DNA of 18,907 bases from Prevotellaceae bacterium UBA1710. GTDB taxonomy: Bacteria; Bacteroidota; Bacteroidia; Bacteroidales; Bacteroidaceae. Positions 7,436-14,875 of the stretch are shown piece by piece. The position numbers and the translations under genes were made by a program. The DNA lies in the NCBI GenBank assembly GCA_002317355.1, contig DCJC01000002.1, forward strand, positions 1 to 18,907, given 5' to 3'. Under the pieces are notes generated by a model that ran no database searches, was not told the origin of the DNA, and saw nothing but the letters and a program-made list of their open reading frames with translations. The stretch's first letter is position 1, and the number at the start of each line of letters is the position of its first letter.

Positions 7436-7753
7436 TTATTTAGTTGGCATAGCACCAGCAGCATCAGCAAAGACGTAGTTCTTATCACATGTAACCACAA
7501 CGCCACGAGCGATTTCTACATCTACAGTGTTGCTCTCAAGGTTGACCTTCTTAACGGTGCCATAAAGACCACCACCAGTTACAACCTTTGTACCCTCTGT
7601 GAGAGAGTTCTGAAAGTTACGAATCTCCTTCTGCTTCTTCTGCTGAGGACGAATCATAAAGAACCACATGATTGCAAAGATTGCAACCATCATGATGATC
7701 ATAGAGTAGCCACCACCCTGCTGGGCCTGTGCTGCGAGAATCATTGATGTCAT
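7436..7753 (-). CDS. yajC: Preprotein translocase subunit YajC
   Basis: A 105-residue inner-membrane protein associated with the Sec-DF holotranslocon. There is one membrane helix (about 17-34, SMIIMMVAIFAIMWFFMI) followed directly by the hallmark RPQQKKQKE, and then the small cytoplasmic domain with LTEGTKVVTGGGLYGTVKKV and VDVEIARGVVVTCDK. The start could be Met1 or Met4; both give the same helix. It lies 28 bases after nusB and 10 bases before the YbbR-like gene on the same strand. secDF is not in the window. Confidence 0.95.
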   Translation of the reverse strand: MTSMILAAQAQQGGGYSMIIMMVAIFAIMWFFMIRPQQKKQKEIRNFQNSLTEGTKVVTGGGLYGTVKKVNLESNTVDVEIARGVVVTCDKNYVFADAAGAMPTK

Positions 7754-7781
7754 TTTTTATTTCTGATTTTTATTATTTTTC

Positions 7782-8726
7782 TTATTGATTTTTCTTCTCT
7801 GGCATAACCTTCATCATCTTGCCACTCTCAATGAGATGACGTGCGATGGTGTCGAGCATACCGTTAATATATCCACCAGAACGAGGAGTAGAATAAAGCT
7901 TAGCAAGATCCACATACTCGTTGATTGTCACGTTGACTGGGATGTTAGGGAAGTTGAGCATCTCAGTAATAGCCAACTGCATGATGATAACATCCATATA
8001 GGCAAGACGTGAGAAATCCCAATTGATTGAAGCCTCAGTCATATAGCGCTGATACTGCTCTGTATTGAGGATAGAGGCACGGAACAACTTACGTGCGAAC
8101 TCACGATCCTCCTCATCACGATATTCAGGGAGAAGCTCGAAGTTAGCATTCGACTTCTCGTCAAAACGCTTGATTGTCTTAAGCACGAATGTGTCAACCA
8201 CATCCTTATCATCATTCCAATAAAGACTGATTTCCTCAAGTACAGCTGCAAGGTCATCATTATCCTGAATGAACTGGCGGTAAATCTTACGCCAAACCTC
8301 ACGATCAGCCTCATAGCTGCCCTCTGAGTCATTCATATAATCCTTATAGACATCGCTTGCCTCAATGAGGAGATAAAGCTTCTTGACATACTCGATATTG
8401 TCTTCCCAGATATGCTTCTGTCCATCATAGAACTCCTGAAGCATCTTATTGATTTCAAGCTGAAATGCAAACTTATTATCAATGAACTTAGTAGAAGGAG
8501 CTGGCTGGCCCTCACGCTCTGCGCGTGCAGCAGCAACCTCAAGGTGCTTGCGCGCCATCTTTGTCACTTCAACGATAAGCTGAAGGAGATAATTGTAAAG
8601 ATGATACGATTTTGACAAACTGAAAACAAGTTCCTTTTCAGCATTGTCGATGTTGTGATTACCGTTCTGGAAATACGCATAGGTAAGTTGTACGGCTTTG
8701 ATACGGATTAGTTCTCTATTAATCAT
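7782..8726 (-). CDS. nusB: Transcription antitermination protein NusB, long Bacteroidetes form
   Basis: NusB binds boxA RNA with ribosomal protein S10 and supports antitermination of rRNA operons. At 314 residues this is about twice the length of the E. coli protein, as is usual in Bacteroidetes. The recognisable NusB helical domain is C-terminal: DVIIMQLAITEMLNFPNIPVNVTINEYVDLAK followed by YSTPRSGGYINGMLDTIARHLI. The N-terminus also starts like NusB (INRELIRIKAVQLTYAYFQNG). The middle third is a charged helical insertion. It is the first gene of the minus-strand operon nusB-yajC-ybbR-coaE-DUF5606, with a promoter at 8825-8856 and a leader of about 90 nt. Confidence 0.94.
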   Translation of the reverse strand: MINRELIRIKAVQLTYAYFQNGNHNIDNAEKELVFSLSKSYHLYNYLLQLIVEVTKMARKHLEVAAARAEREGQPAPSTKFIDNKFAFQLEINKMLQEFYDGQKHIWEDNIEYVKKLYLLIEASDVYKDYMNDSEGSYEADREVWRKIYRQFIQDNDDLAAVLEEISLYWNDDKDVVDTFVLKTIKRFDEKSNANFELLPEYRDEEDREFARKLFRASILNTEQYQRYMTEASINWDFSRLAYMDVIIMQLAITEMLNFPNIPVNVTINEYVDLAKLYSTPRSGGYINGMLDTIARHLIESGKMMKVMPEKKNQ

Positions 8727-8824
8727 TGCACCTAAATAAGTCTTTAAATCTTTAAGCGTTCAAAAGATTGACTGTTTCCATTAGCTAACCTGCGCTTCAG
8801 GCTACAATCTCTTCATAACGAGTG

Positions 8825-8856
8825 CAAAATTATGAAAAATGATGCTATTATCCAAA
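8825..8856 (-). promoter_or_regulatory. Promoter of the nusB operon
   Basis: On the minus strand TTTG (8856-8853) and TAATTTTG (8832-8825) are 20 bases apart, an exact fit to the Bacteroidetes housekeeping promoter. Transcription should start near 8818. It lies back to back with the L25 promoter, with 47 bases between the two -33 boxes. Confidence 0.8.
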
Positions 8857-8903
8857 TAAAATAAGTATTTTTAGCAGAAAAAATGACGATTTTCGTAAAA
8901 ATC

Positions 8904-8935
8904 CTTGTTTAAGTCAAGAAATATGCGTACCTTTG
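8904..8935 (+). promoter_or_regulatory. Promoter of the L25 gene
   Basis: CTTG (8904-8907; one mismatch to TTTG) and TACCTTTG (8928-8935) are 20 bases apart. Transcription should start near 8942, leaving a leader of about 105 nt. The leader can fold CGAG to CTCG around ATGATTTTT, with CACA and TGTG as a possible outer stem. Together with the nusB promoter this explains the 320-base gap between the divergent genes. Confidence 0.78.
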
Positions 8936-9046
8936 CACCGCTTTTTTGAGCACATCCCGAAAACCGAGATGATTTTTCTCGTGTGATGGCGAATTAAGCA
9001 ATTAACAATTTATCGTTTAACAACTTAATTTAGAGTAACACAAATT

Positions 9047-9652
9047 ATGTTAGAAATTTCAGTAAAAGGTCAGAACAGAACTGACATGGGTAAGAAGGCA
9101 TCTAAGTTGATGCGTAAGGAAGGTCTCGTACCATGTAACCTCTATGGTGAGAAGAAGGACGAGAACGGTCTTCCAGTAGCTAAGGCTTTCACAGTGTCTT
9201 TCGCAGAGCTTCGTAAGGTTGTTTACACTCCAAACATCTATGTTATCAACCTCGACATCGAGGGCGAGAAGCACATTGCTATCCTCAAGGAGCTCCAGTT
9301 CCACCCAGTAACAGACGCTCTCCTTCACGTTGATTTCTTCGAGGTAACTCCTGAGAAGCCAATCACTGTTGGTATCCCTGTAAACCTCGTTGGTCACGCT
9401 GCTGGTGTACGTGCCGGTGGTCGTATGAGCCTCTCTATCCGTCAGATCAAGGTTACTGCTCCTTACGGTCAGATTCCTGAGAAGCTCGACGTTGACGTTA
9501 CTGCTCTTGAGATCGGTAAGTCAATCAAGGTTGGTTCACTCCACTACGAGGGCCTCGAGCTTGCAACAAGCAAGGAAGTAGTTGTATGCTCTGTCAAGAT
9601 GACACGTGCTGCTGCTGCCGCTGCTGCTGCTGAAGCTGCTGCTAAGAAGTAA
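9047..9652 (+). CDS. rplY: 50S ribosomal protein L25/general stress protein Ctc
   Basis: Binds 5S rRNA in the large ribosomal subunit. The 201 residues give the two-domain Ctc/TL5 form: the L25 domain at about 1-92 (GKKASKLMRKEGLVPCNLYG, ILKELQFHPVTDALLHVDFFEV) and the beta-rich C-terminal domain at about 95-185 (PVNLVGHAAGVRAGGRMSLSIRQIKV, ALEIGKSIKVGSLHYEGLEL). It ends in an alanine-rich tail (eight Ala in a row, then EAAAKK). Codon choice is strongly biased (CTC, GGT, AAG, CGT), as expected for a highly expressed gene. It has its own promoter and a terminator at 9679-9705. pth follows, a pairing common in bacteria, but here a MITE-like element separates them. Confidence 0.96.
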   Translation: MLEISVKGQNRTDMGKKASKLMRKEGLVPCNLYGEKKDENGLPVAKAFTVSFAELRKVVYTPNIYVINLDIEGEKHIAILKELQFHPVTDALLHVDFFEVTPEKPITVGIPVNLVGHAAGVRAGGRMSLSIRQIKVTAPYGQIPEKLDVDVTALEIGKSIKVGSLHYEGLELATSKEVVVCSVKMTRAAAAAAAAEAAAKK

Positions 9653-9678
9653 ACCACGTTTTACTGACAACAAAACAT

Positions 9679-9705
9679 AAAAGGGCGCCAAAAGGTGCCC
9701 TTTTT
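9679..9705 (+). terminator. Intrinsic terminator after the L25 gene
   Basis: AAAAGGGCGCC pairs with GGTGCCCTTTT around an AAAA loop (one G-U pair) and runs into a T tract. The A-rich 5' arm also makes it usable in the other direction. It starts 26 bases after the L25 stop, immediately before the MITE-like element at 9707. Confidence 0.9.
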
Positions 9706-9706
9706 A

Positions 9707-9832
9707 AGTGAAAAGTGAAGAGTGAAAAATTTAAGTTACACTTTTCTTCTGTGGGCTATATGCTATATGCCATTAGTCATCAAGCTTAAATACTAACTCA
9801 AATTCTTCACTCTTCACTTTTCACTCTTCACT
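9707..9832 (+). repeat. MITE-like inverted-repeat element, copy A
   Basis: The arms 9707-9737 and 9795-9825 match in 29 of 31 positions when inverted and are made of GTGAAAAGTGAAGAGTGAA-type units; the right arm runs on to 9832. The central part (ACTTTTCTTCTGTGGGC, TATATGCTATATGCCATTAG) is clearly related to copy B in the opposite orientation, so the similarity is not limited to the simple arms. It ends nine bases before the pth start. No ORF; non-autonomous element suspected. Confidence 0.85.
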
Positions 9833-9841
9833 AATAAAATT

Positions 9842-10405
9842 ATGGAAAAATACCTAATCGTAGGTCTCGGTAACCCTGGACCTGAATATCACGAAACCCG
9901 CCATAATGCTGGTTGGATGGTAATAGATAGCTTTGCTGCTGAGCAAGGTGTAAGTTTCGAAGACAAGCGCTATGGCTTCGTTGCAGAGACAAGCGTGAAG
10001 GGACGCAAACTCTTCCTCCTGAAGCCTACCACCTACATGAACCTCAGCGGAAATGCTGTACGCTACTGGCTTGAGAAAGAGAATATTCCGACAGAAAACC
10101 TCCTCGTCATCGTGGACGACCTCGCTCTGCCTCTCGGTAAGATGCGCCTCAGAGGCAATGGCTCTAATGGTGGTCACAACGGACTTGGACACATCCAGCA
10201 GCTCATCGGTCAGCAGTATGCACGTCTTCGTATGGGTATCGGCAACGAGTTCGGCAAGGGACAGCAGGTTGACTGGGTGCTCGGCAAGTTCTCTGATGAA
10301 GATAAGCAGACACTTCAGCCATGCATCGATACAGCAAGGGAGATAATCAAGAGTTTCGTGCTTGCTGGCATAGCAAGAACAATGAATCAATACAATAAGA
10401 AATAA
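9842..10405 (+). CDS. pth: Peptidyl-tRNA hydrolase
   Basis: Releases tRNA from peptidyl-tRNA that dropped off the ribosome. The 187 residues are the usual length. The catalytic and binding residues known for E. coli Pth are present at matching places: Asn11 in VGLGNPG, His21 in ETRHNAGW, Asn67 in KPTTYMNLSG, the acid pair Asp92-Asp93 in LVIVDDLALPLG, and Asn113 in GSNGGHNGLG. The stop codon overlaps the start of the S4-domain gene by one base (TAATG), so the two are translationally coupled. The L25 terminator and MITE-like copy A lie just upstream, so pth either depends on readthrough or has a promoter within or next to the element; I found no clear TAnnTTTG box there. Confidence 0.97.
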   Translation: MEKYLIVGLGNPGPEYHETRHNAGWMVIDSFAAEQGVSFEDKRYGFVAETSVKGRKLFLLKPTTYMNLSGNAVRYWLEKENIPTENLLVIVDDLALPLGKMRLRGNGSNGGHNGLGHIQQLIGQQYARLRMGIGNEFGKGQQVDWVLGKFSDEDKQTLQPCIDTAREIIKSFVLAGIARTMNQYNKK

Positions 10406-10839
10406 TGAACGAACAAGCTCGTATAGACAAATGGCTTTGGGCAGCACGTATCTTCAAGACACGCAGCATTGCTGCTGACGCTTGCAAGAACGGTCGTGTG
10501 ACCAAGAATGGCGTCAACATCAAGCCAAGCCATATAATAAAGATTGGAGAGGTTGTATCGGTCAAGAAACCGCCTGTAACCTACTCTTTCAAGGTTCTCA
10601 AGGCAATAGAAAACCGTGTTGGTGCAAAACTCGTTCCTGAGGTTTATGAGAACGTAACCGATCCAAAGCAGTACGAACTCCTCGAAATGTCTCGCATCAG
10701 CGGTTTCGTGGATCGTGCCCGTGGTACAGGTCGCCCTACAAAGAAAGACCGTCGTGCTATGGATGCCTTCGTGGAACCAGCGATGTTCGGATTCGAAGAG
10801 TTCGAGGACGACTTCGACGACCTCGATAGTGAAGAGTGA
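10405..10839 (+). CDS. S4-domain RNA-binding protein, Hsp15 (HslR)-like
   Basis: A 144-residue protein with an N-terminal S4 RNA-binding domain (about 5-60: ARIDKWLWAARIFKTRSIAADACKNGRVTKNG, then IKIGEVVSV), close to Hsp15, which in E. coli rescues stalled 50S subunits still carrying peptidyl-tRNA. Its coupling to pth (one-base overlap) fits that role. The basic segment RARGTGRPTKKDRR at about 105-118 is typical for the family, followed by an acidic tail (FEEFEDDFDDLDSEE). The last codons (SEE) and the stop TGA lie inside the MITE-like copy B that begins at 10828, so the original C-terminus may have been different. Identification as an S4 protein is firm; the exact role is by homology. Confidence 0.92.
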   Translation: MNEQARIDKWLWAARIFKTRSIAADACKNGRVTKNGVNIKPSHIIKIGEVVSVKKPPVTYSFKVLKAIENRVGAKLVPEVYENVTDPKQYELLEMSRISGFVDRARGTGRPTKKDRRAMDAFVEPAMFGFEEFEDDFDDLDSEE

Positions 10840-10959
10840 AAAGTGAAGAGTGAAGAATTTAAGTTTGTATATTGGCAGATGGCTAATGACAGATAGCAGA
10901 TAGCCCACAGCAGAAAAATGTAACTTAAATTCTTCACTCTTCACTTTTCACTCTTCACT
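10828..10959 (-). repeat. MITE-like inverted-repeat element, copy B (inverted relative to A)
   Basis: The arms 10828-10865 and 10922-10959 are a perfect 38-base inverted repeat. Read on the minus strand, its centre (TACATTTTTCTGCTGTGGGC, TATCTGCTATCTGTCATTAG) aligns with copy A. The left arm overlaps the last codons of the S4 gene and supplies its stop codon; the right arm ends 13 bases before the stop of the convergent PAP2 gene. Between these convergent genes it could also serve as a bidirectional hairpin terminator. Confidence 0.9.
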
Positions 10960-10972
10960 TTTTAAGCAACGC

Positions 10973-11566
10973 TTAAAACACTATCGCCCCAGTAACAGCA
11001 ACATGCTCAGTACTTGCAGAAGGGAATATGGCTAAGGTCGTATTCCCTTTGTCATTTCCTCCCTTTTCCTTCTTCGTGGTCCATTTCTGCCACAGAGGAA
11101 GCATGAGATAAGCAGCTTCACTCGACAGATAACCGATGGCAGCACCAGCAAGCACATCATGCACATAATGCTTCTTGTGCGTCACTCGAAGCGTGGCTGT
11201 TGTAGCAGCAACGGCATAGGCAGAAACACCTATCCATGGCGACACGTCCTTATACTCGTGCATTACGATATTAGCACCGCAGAAGGCCCTTGCGCTATGC
11301 CCAGAAGGAAACGACTCATCATCAGAATCATCAGGACGCCACTCGTGAACAGTCATTTTCAAACCACCAGTCACACCATACATCATACCCCATGCCGCAA
11401 CACTCACAAACAACCTATCCTTGAATGTATGAGCTGGCTGAACACCACAAGGCTTTAATGCGAAGTTCATTGCAGCAGGCATATATTGCAGATAATCCTC
11501 CACCTGCGCGTGAGCGCAAGCAGAGGACCAAATCATTAATACAGAAACAAGTAGTTTCCTTATCAT
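10973..11566 (-). CDS. PAP2-superfamily phosphatase, exported
   Basis: A 197-residue protein with an N-terminal signal-like segment (MIRKLLVSVLMIWSSACAHAQ; possible cut after AHA). The three phosphatase motifs are all visible: K-x6-R-P in KMTVHEWRP, PSGHSA, and R-x5-H-x3-D in RVTHKKHYVHD, with the catalytic His in the last. Such enzymes remove phosphate from lipids, such as undecaprenyl pyrophosphate, phosphatidate or lipid A. The substrate here cannot be told from sequence. It lies 31 bases after the outer-membrane barrel gene on the same strand, so it is probably co-transcribed. The stop codon overlaps a small palindrome (TTTAAGC, AAC, GCTTAAA at 10961-10977). Confidence 0.9.
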   Translation of the reverse strand: MIRKLLVSVLMIWSSACAHAQVEDYLQYMPAAMNFALKPCGVQPAHTFKDRLFVSVAAWGMMYGVTGGLKMTVHEWRPDDSDDESFPSGHSARAFCGANIVMHEYKDVSPWIGVSAYAVAATTATLRVTHKKHYVHDVLAGAAIGYLSSEAAYLMLPLWQKWTTKKEKGGNDKGNTTLAIFPSASTEHVAVTGAIVF

Positions 11567-11597
11567 TTTAATATATCAATTATAAATCAATCCGTTA

Positions 11598-14585
11598 TTA
11601 GAATCTTCCTCCACGGCCGCCACCGAAGCCACCGCCTCCGAAGCCACCACGGCCACCGCCCATTCCTGGAGGAGGACCTTGCATGCCACCTCTACCGCCA
11701 GGACCACCAGGGCCACCAGGGCCACCGAAGCCACCATTACGTGCACCCTTACCACCGAAGGCATTGAAGCGATAGATTACGTGAAGCATAGCGTAGTTGT
11801 TGATGCTGTTTGTCCAAGTATCTCTACGGTTTTCAGCATTGAAAGTACTAGAGAAACTACTTCTCTGGTGGAGGAGGTCGTAGAGCTGGAGAGAAATAGT
11901 GAGTGACTTACCCTTGAGGAAACTCTGTGAAAGCTGAGCATTCCAAAGGAACTCATTTGTGTTAGCAGCAGCAGAAGAATAACCACGACGAGAAGACATA
12001 TGAGCACTTGTTGATATAGCAGTACCCCAAGGAGCTGTTGCAGTAATATCAGTACCATACTGGAAATCCCATGTATCAGGATTTGAATCTGGCTGCAACT
12101 TGTTCTTTCTGATATTGTAGTTCACATTACCATTGAGCTCAACCTCAAGCCAAGAGTTACGGTAGCTGAAACCAAGGTTCTGACCAAGAGTAGTGTTACG
12201 TGAATAGTTCTTTTCTGCAACTGCAGTATGATTTAGGTTCACATAGTTCACACTATTAACATAGCGAACGCTAGAGAAGCTGTTGAAATTCCACACACCT
12301 GCAGTATCGATAGCAGCATTATACATCAATGCGCTGTTGATATTCCAGTTTCCATTGATGTTCTCAGATTTAGATATTCTACCACCAGTCTTCTCATCAT
12401 AAGTAACCATATTTGACACGCTGTTATTGGTGTTGCTATAGTTTACAAACGCCATGATACTGCTGAAGTGGCTCTGAATATAGTTGTTATAACGAAGACT
12501 GAAATTCTGTGTGAAAGAAGGCTTCAAATCTGGGTTACCAATTGTGATATTCATCGGATCGCTATCATCTGTAATAGGAAGCATATTCGTCATATCAGGC
12601 TGACTAGTGTTCGCACGATAGTTCAGACGGAGAGACTTTCTCTTGTTGAACTTATAGCGGAAGTCGAATGTAGGAGTAAAGTTATCTACACTACGCTCTA
12701 CATCAAAGTTCTGTCCAAGATACTTATATATAAGGTGCTGAGTCTGTGGCTGATAGAGCACACCCACATTGAGGTTATAAGCATTTGTGGTACGACGGAA
12801 TGTAAGTTCGAATTCCTGAGTACGGTTGTTATACTCTGTATAACGACTGAGAGAATCGCTCAGATAGCTATTTAAGCTTGCTCTGTATGGAGAGAGATAA
12901 CTGTCTATCATGCCATAACCAAGACCTAAGCCACGACCGAAATTATCTTTTTCATAACTGAAGTCATAAGTATCGCGGGCATTAGTTCTGGTGTTGTACT
13001 TATACATGTATCTAAATACGAGGAAAGAATACTTAGAAAGGCGCTCTGTATATGAAGCAGAAACCTGCCAGTCATTGTTATCTTGAGGAGAAGGGTTATA
13101 ACGATTCTTCCAATATGTAGAGTCGCCAAAGTGATACAAATCTTGCTCGTTATAGCTCAAATTAGTGTTCTCATTTGTTGAGTTAGCATATCTTCCCTGG
13201 ATTGTGATACTGTTACCACGGCTTGAAAGCTTACGGCTGAAAGTACCATGAACATTAAACTGTGTACTTTCACCATGACTGAGGCTATAGTTTGAATTAC
13301 GGTTCACGAAGATAGAATCCTCAGGATGGAGCTGAAGCATTTTCTTCCTGAACTCCTCAGACAATGGATCTTCATCCAACCCATAAGAATATGGATCCTT
13401 AGAGAAAGTCGCATTTACTCCATCAGAGAATGAATCATTATTTGAGAAAGAGTAGTTAGGACGCAACTGGATAGTTGTCATTGTGTCTGGATGCCACTCA
13501 AGACGACCACCAAAGTTGAATTTGTTGTTTCTACTCTTTTGAGTTGTCAGCTTGTTAGTAAATGAACCAGCTGTAGTTATCAAGTTCTGACTTGCAGATT
13601 TTGTCTCGCTATCTTTATCTTCGTGATTCCATCTACCATTCAAATCTACGATAATCTTATCAACAACCTCATAGTTATAGTTAAGACCAAGCATTTTGTT
13701 AGCCTGAAGGCCGTTGGCACCACCGCCACGACCGCCACGGCCACCGAAGCCACGATCGTTAGTATTGTTAGCGTTGCCGAAGAGCATCAATCTACTATCA
13801 TCCTGCATAATACCACCCATCACACGCTCAGCGTAACGGCCTTTGGTACCAATAGCGAGGTCAATATTACCAAGTGCGCCCTTATTCATACCAGCCTTGA
13901 TGCCGAAATCGAGAATCATATTCTCCTCACCATCATCAACGCCAGTCATACGAGCCATATCCGACTTCTCATCGTATGCCTTTACTTTCTCGATGATAGA
14001 GGTTGGAAGGTTCTTGAGAGCCGTCTGAGAGTCACCACTCATAAACTCCTTACCATCAACCTTGATTTTATTTACTTTTTTACCATTAATAGTGATGCTA
14101 CCATCATCACTTACCTGAGCACCAGGAAGACGCTTTACGAGTTCCTCTACTACAGAACCTTCTGGAGTACGGTATGCAGCTGCATTATATATAAAGGTAT
14201 CTTCCTTTACAACCAATTTCTGAGCCATACCATTAGCCACAACCTCCTTCAGCATCACAGCATCAGTGGCCATGTCGATCTTGCCAAGAGCAACATCCTT
14301 TTCATCTGAGACAGTAATGTTACGGTAAGTGTTTTTGTAACCGATATTAGTCATTCTAAGAATAAACTTGCCATCAGTAGGGGCTGTAATCTTAAATGTG
14401 CCATCTTCTGCGGTAACAGCGCCGGTGACATATGTTGAGTCACTCTTGAGCAACTGGATTGTTGTCTGCATAAGAGGCTCTTTTGTCTCTTTGTCGAAAA
14501 CAGTACCACTTACTGCACGACTCTGCGCCATAGCCCCCAACGAGATCAACATTACCGAAGCAAGCGTAAGAAGTTTTTTTCTCAT
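11598..14585 (-). CDS. TonB-receptor-like outer-membrane beta-barrel protein (OMP_b-brl_3 type) with glycine-rich tail
   Basis: A 995-residue outer-membrane protein. Order of parts: a signal peptide (MRKKLLTLASVMLISLGAMAQ, cut after AMA); a carboxypeptidase-regulatory-like beta domain (about 24-110: VSGTVFDKETKEPLMQTTIQLL, DGTFKITAPTDGKFILRMTNIGY); a plug-like region (about 110-235, with GSVVEELVKRLPGAQVSDDGSITINGKKV and VKAYDEKSD); a Gly/Arg-rich loop near 280-292 (GFGGRGGRGGGANG); and a long series of beta strands. No TonB box is identified. These barrel proteins resemble SusC/TonB-dependent receptors, but many have no known substrate and no SusD partner is present here. After the presumed last strand (LHVIYRFNAF) comes an unusual tail of about 52 residues, some 60% glycine, ending in Phe. 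A PAP2 gene follows after 31 bases. No good promoter match was seen upstream. Confidence 0.9.
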   Translation of the reverse strand: MRKKLLTLASVMLISLGAMAQSRAVSGTVFDKETKEPLMQTTIQLLKSDSTYVTGAVTAEDGTFKITAPTDGKFILRMTNIGYKNTYRNITVSDEKDVALGKIDMATDAVMLKEVVANGMAQKLVVKEDTFIYNAAAYRTPEGSVVEELVKRLPGAQVSDDGSITINGKKVNKIKVDGKEFMSGDSQTALKNLPTSIIEKVKAYDEKSDMARMTGVDDGEENMILDFGIKAGMNKGALGNIDLAIGTKGRYAERVMGGIMQDDSRLMLFGNANNTNDRGFGGRGGRGGGANGLQANKMLGLNYNYEVVDKIIVDLNGRWNHEDKDSETKSASQNLITTAGSFTNKLTTQKSRNNKFNFGGRLEWHPDTMTTIQLRPNYSFSNNDSFSDGVNATFSKDPYSYGLDEDPLSEEFRKKMLQLHPEDSIFVNRNSNYSLSHGESTQFNVHGTFSRKLSSRGNSITIQGRYANSTNENTNLSYNEQDLYHFGDSTYWKNRYNPSPQDNNDWQVSASYTERLSKYSFLVFRYMYKYNTRTNARDTYDFSYEKDNFGRGLGLGYGMIDSYLSPYRASLNSYLSDSLSRYTEYNNRTQEFELTFRRTTNAYNLNVGVLYQPQTQHLIYKYLGQNFDVERSVDNFTPTFDFRYKFNKRKSLRLNYRANTSQPDMTNMLPITDDSDPMNITIGNPDLKPSFTQNFSLRYNNYIQSHFSSIMAFVNYSNTNNSVSNMVTYDEKTGGRISKSENINGNWNINSALMYNAAIDTAGVWNFNSFSSVRYVNSVNYVNLNHTAVAEKNYSRNTTLGQNLGFSYRNSWLEVELNGNVNYNIRKNKLQPDSNPDTWDFQYGTDITATAPWGTAISTSAHMSSRRGYSSAAANTNEFLWNAQLSQSFLKGKSLTISLQLYDLLHQRSSFSSTFNAENRRDTWTNSINNYAMLHVIYRFNAFGGKGARNGGFGGPGGPGGPGGRGGMQGPPPGMGGGRGGFGGGGFGGGRGGRF

Positions 14586-14670
14586 GTTTATTTCTAATTT
14601 AAGTTTTAATTTTCTTTTTACTTATAATACGGACATACGAACAAAAAGTTTAATGCTAATGTTATTTTTT

Positions 14671-14701
14671 TTTGCGTTCTCCCGAATTATTTGTATCTTT
14701 G
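14671..14701 (+). promoter_or_regulatory. Promoter of aroB
   Basis: TTTG (14671-14674) and TATCTTTG (14694-14701) are 19 bases apart, an exact consensus match. Transcription should start near 14708, giving a leader of about 170 nt with a 19-codon ORF. It lies in the 290-base gap to the divergent barrel gene. Confidence 0.85.
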
Positions 14702-14741
14702 CATCGAAATCAAAACGGATTAACAATTTCCAGCCTTAAAA

Positions 14742-14801
14742 ATGAACAAAAATTACGCATACGATACCACTATTCATACCGCTACAATAGCGAGAAAATA
14801 A
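14742..14801 (+). CDS. Possible 19-residue leader peptide (uORF) before aroB
   Basis: Inside the aroB leader, an ATG with an A-rich upstream context (TTAAAA) opens a 19-codon frame reading MNKNYAYDTTIHTATIARK, then TAA. It is not in frame with aroB and ends 74 bases before it. Two Tyr codons near the start invite comparison with amino-acid-sensing leader peptides, because AroB feeds aromatic amino acid synthesis, but two codons are few and no terminator/antiterminator pair is obvious. It may be a chance ORF. Confidence 0.3.
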   Translation: MNKNYAYDTTIHTATIARK

Positions 14802-14875
14802 CAGGTATATAAATAAGGTGTAAATAAGTTTCGCTTTAAGGAGTACAAGAATTATATCGGATAATTATAACAAAA

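Noticed and set aside
13623..14309. Plus-strand ORF of 228 codons opposite the barrel gene
   Set aside because: Antisense to the recognised N-terminal and plug regions of the outer-membrane protein; no family resemblance.
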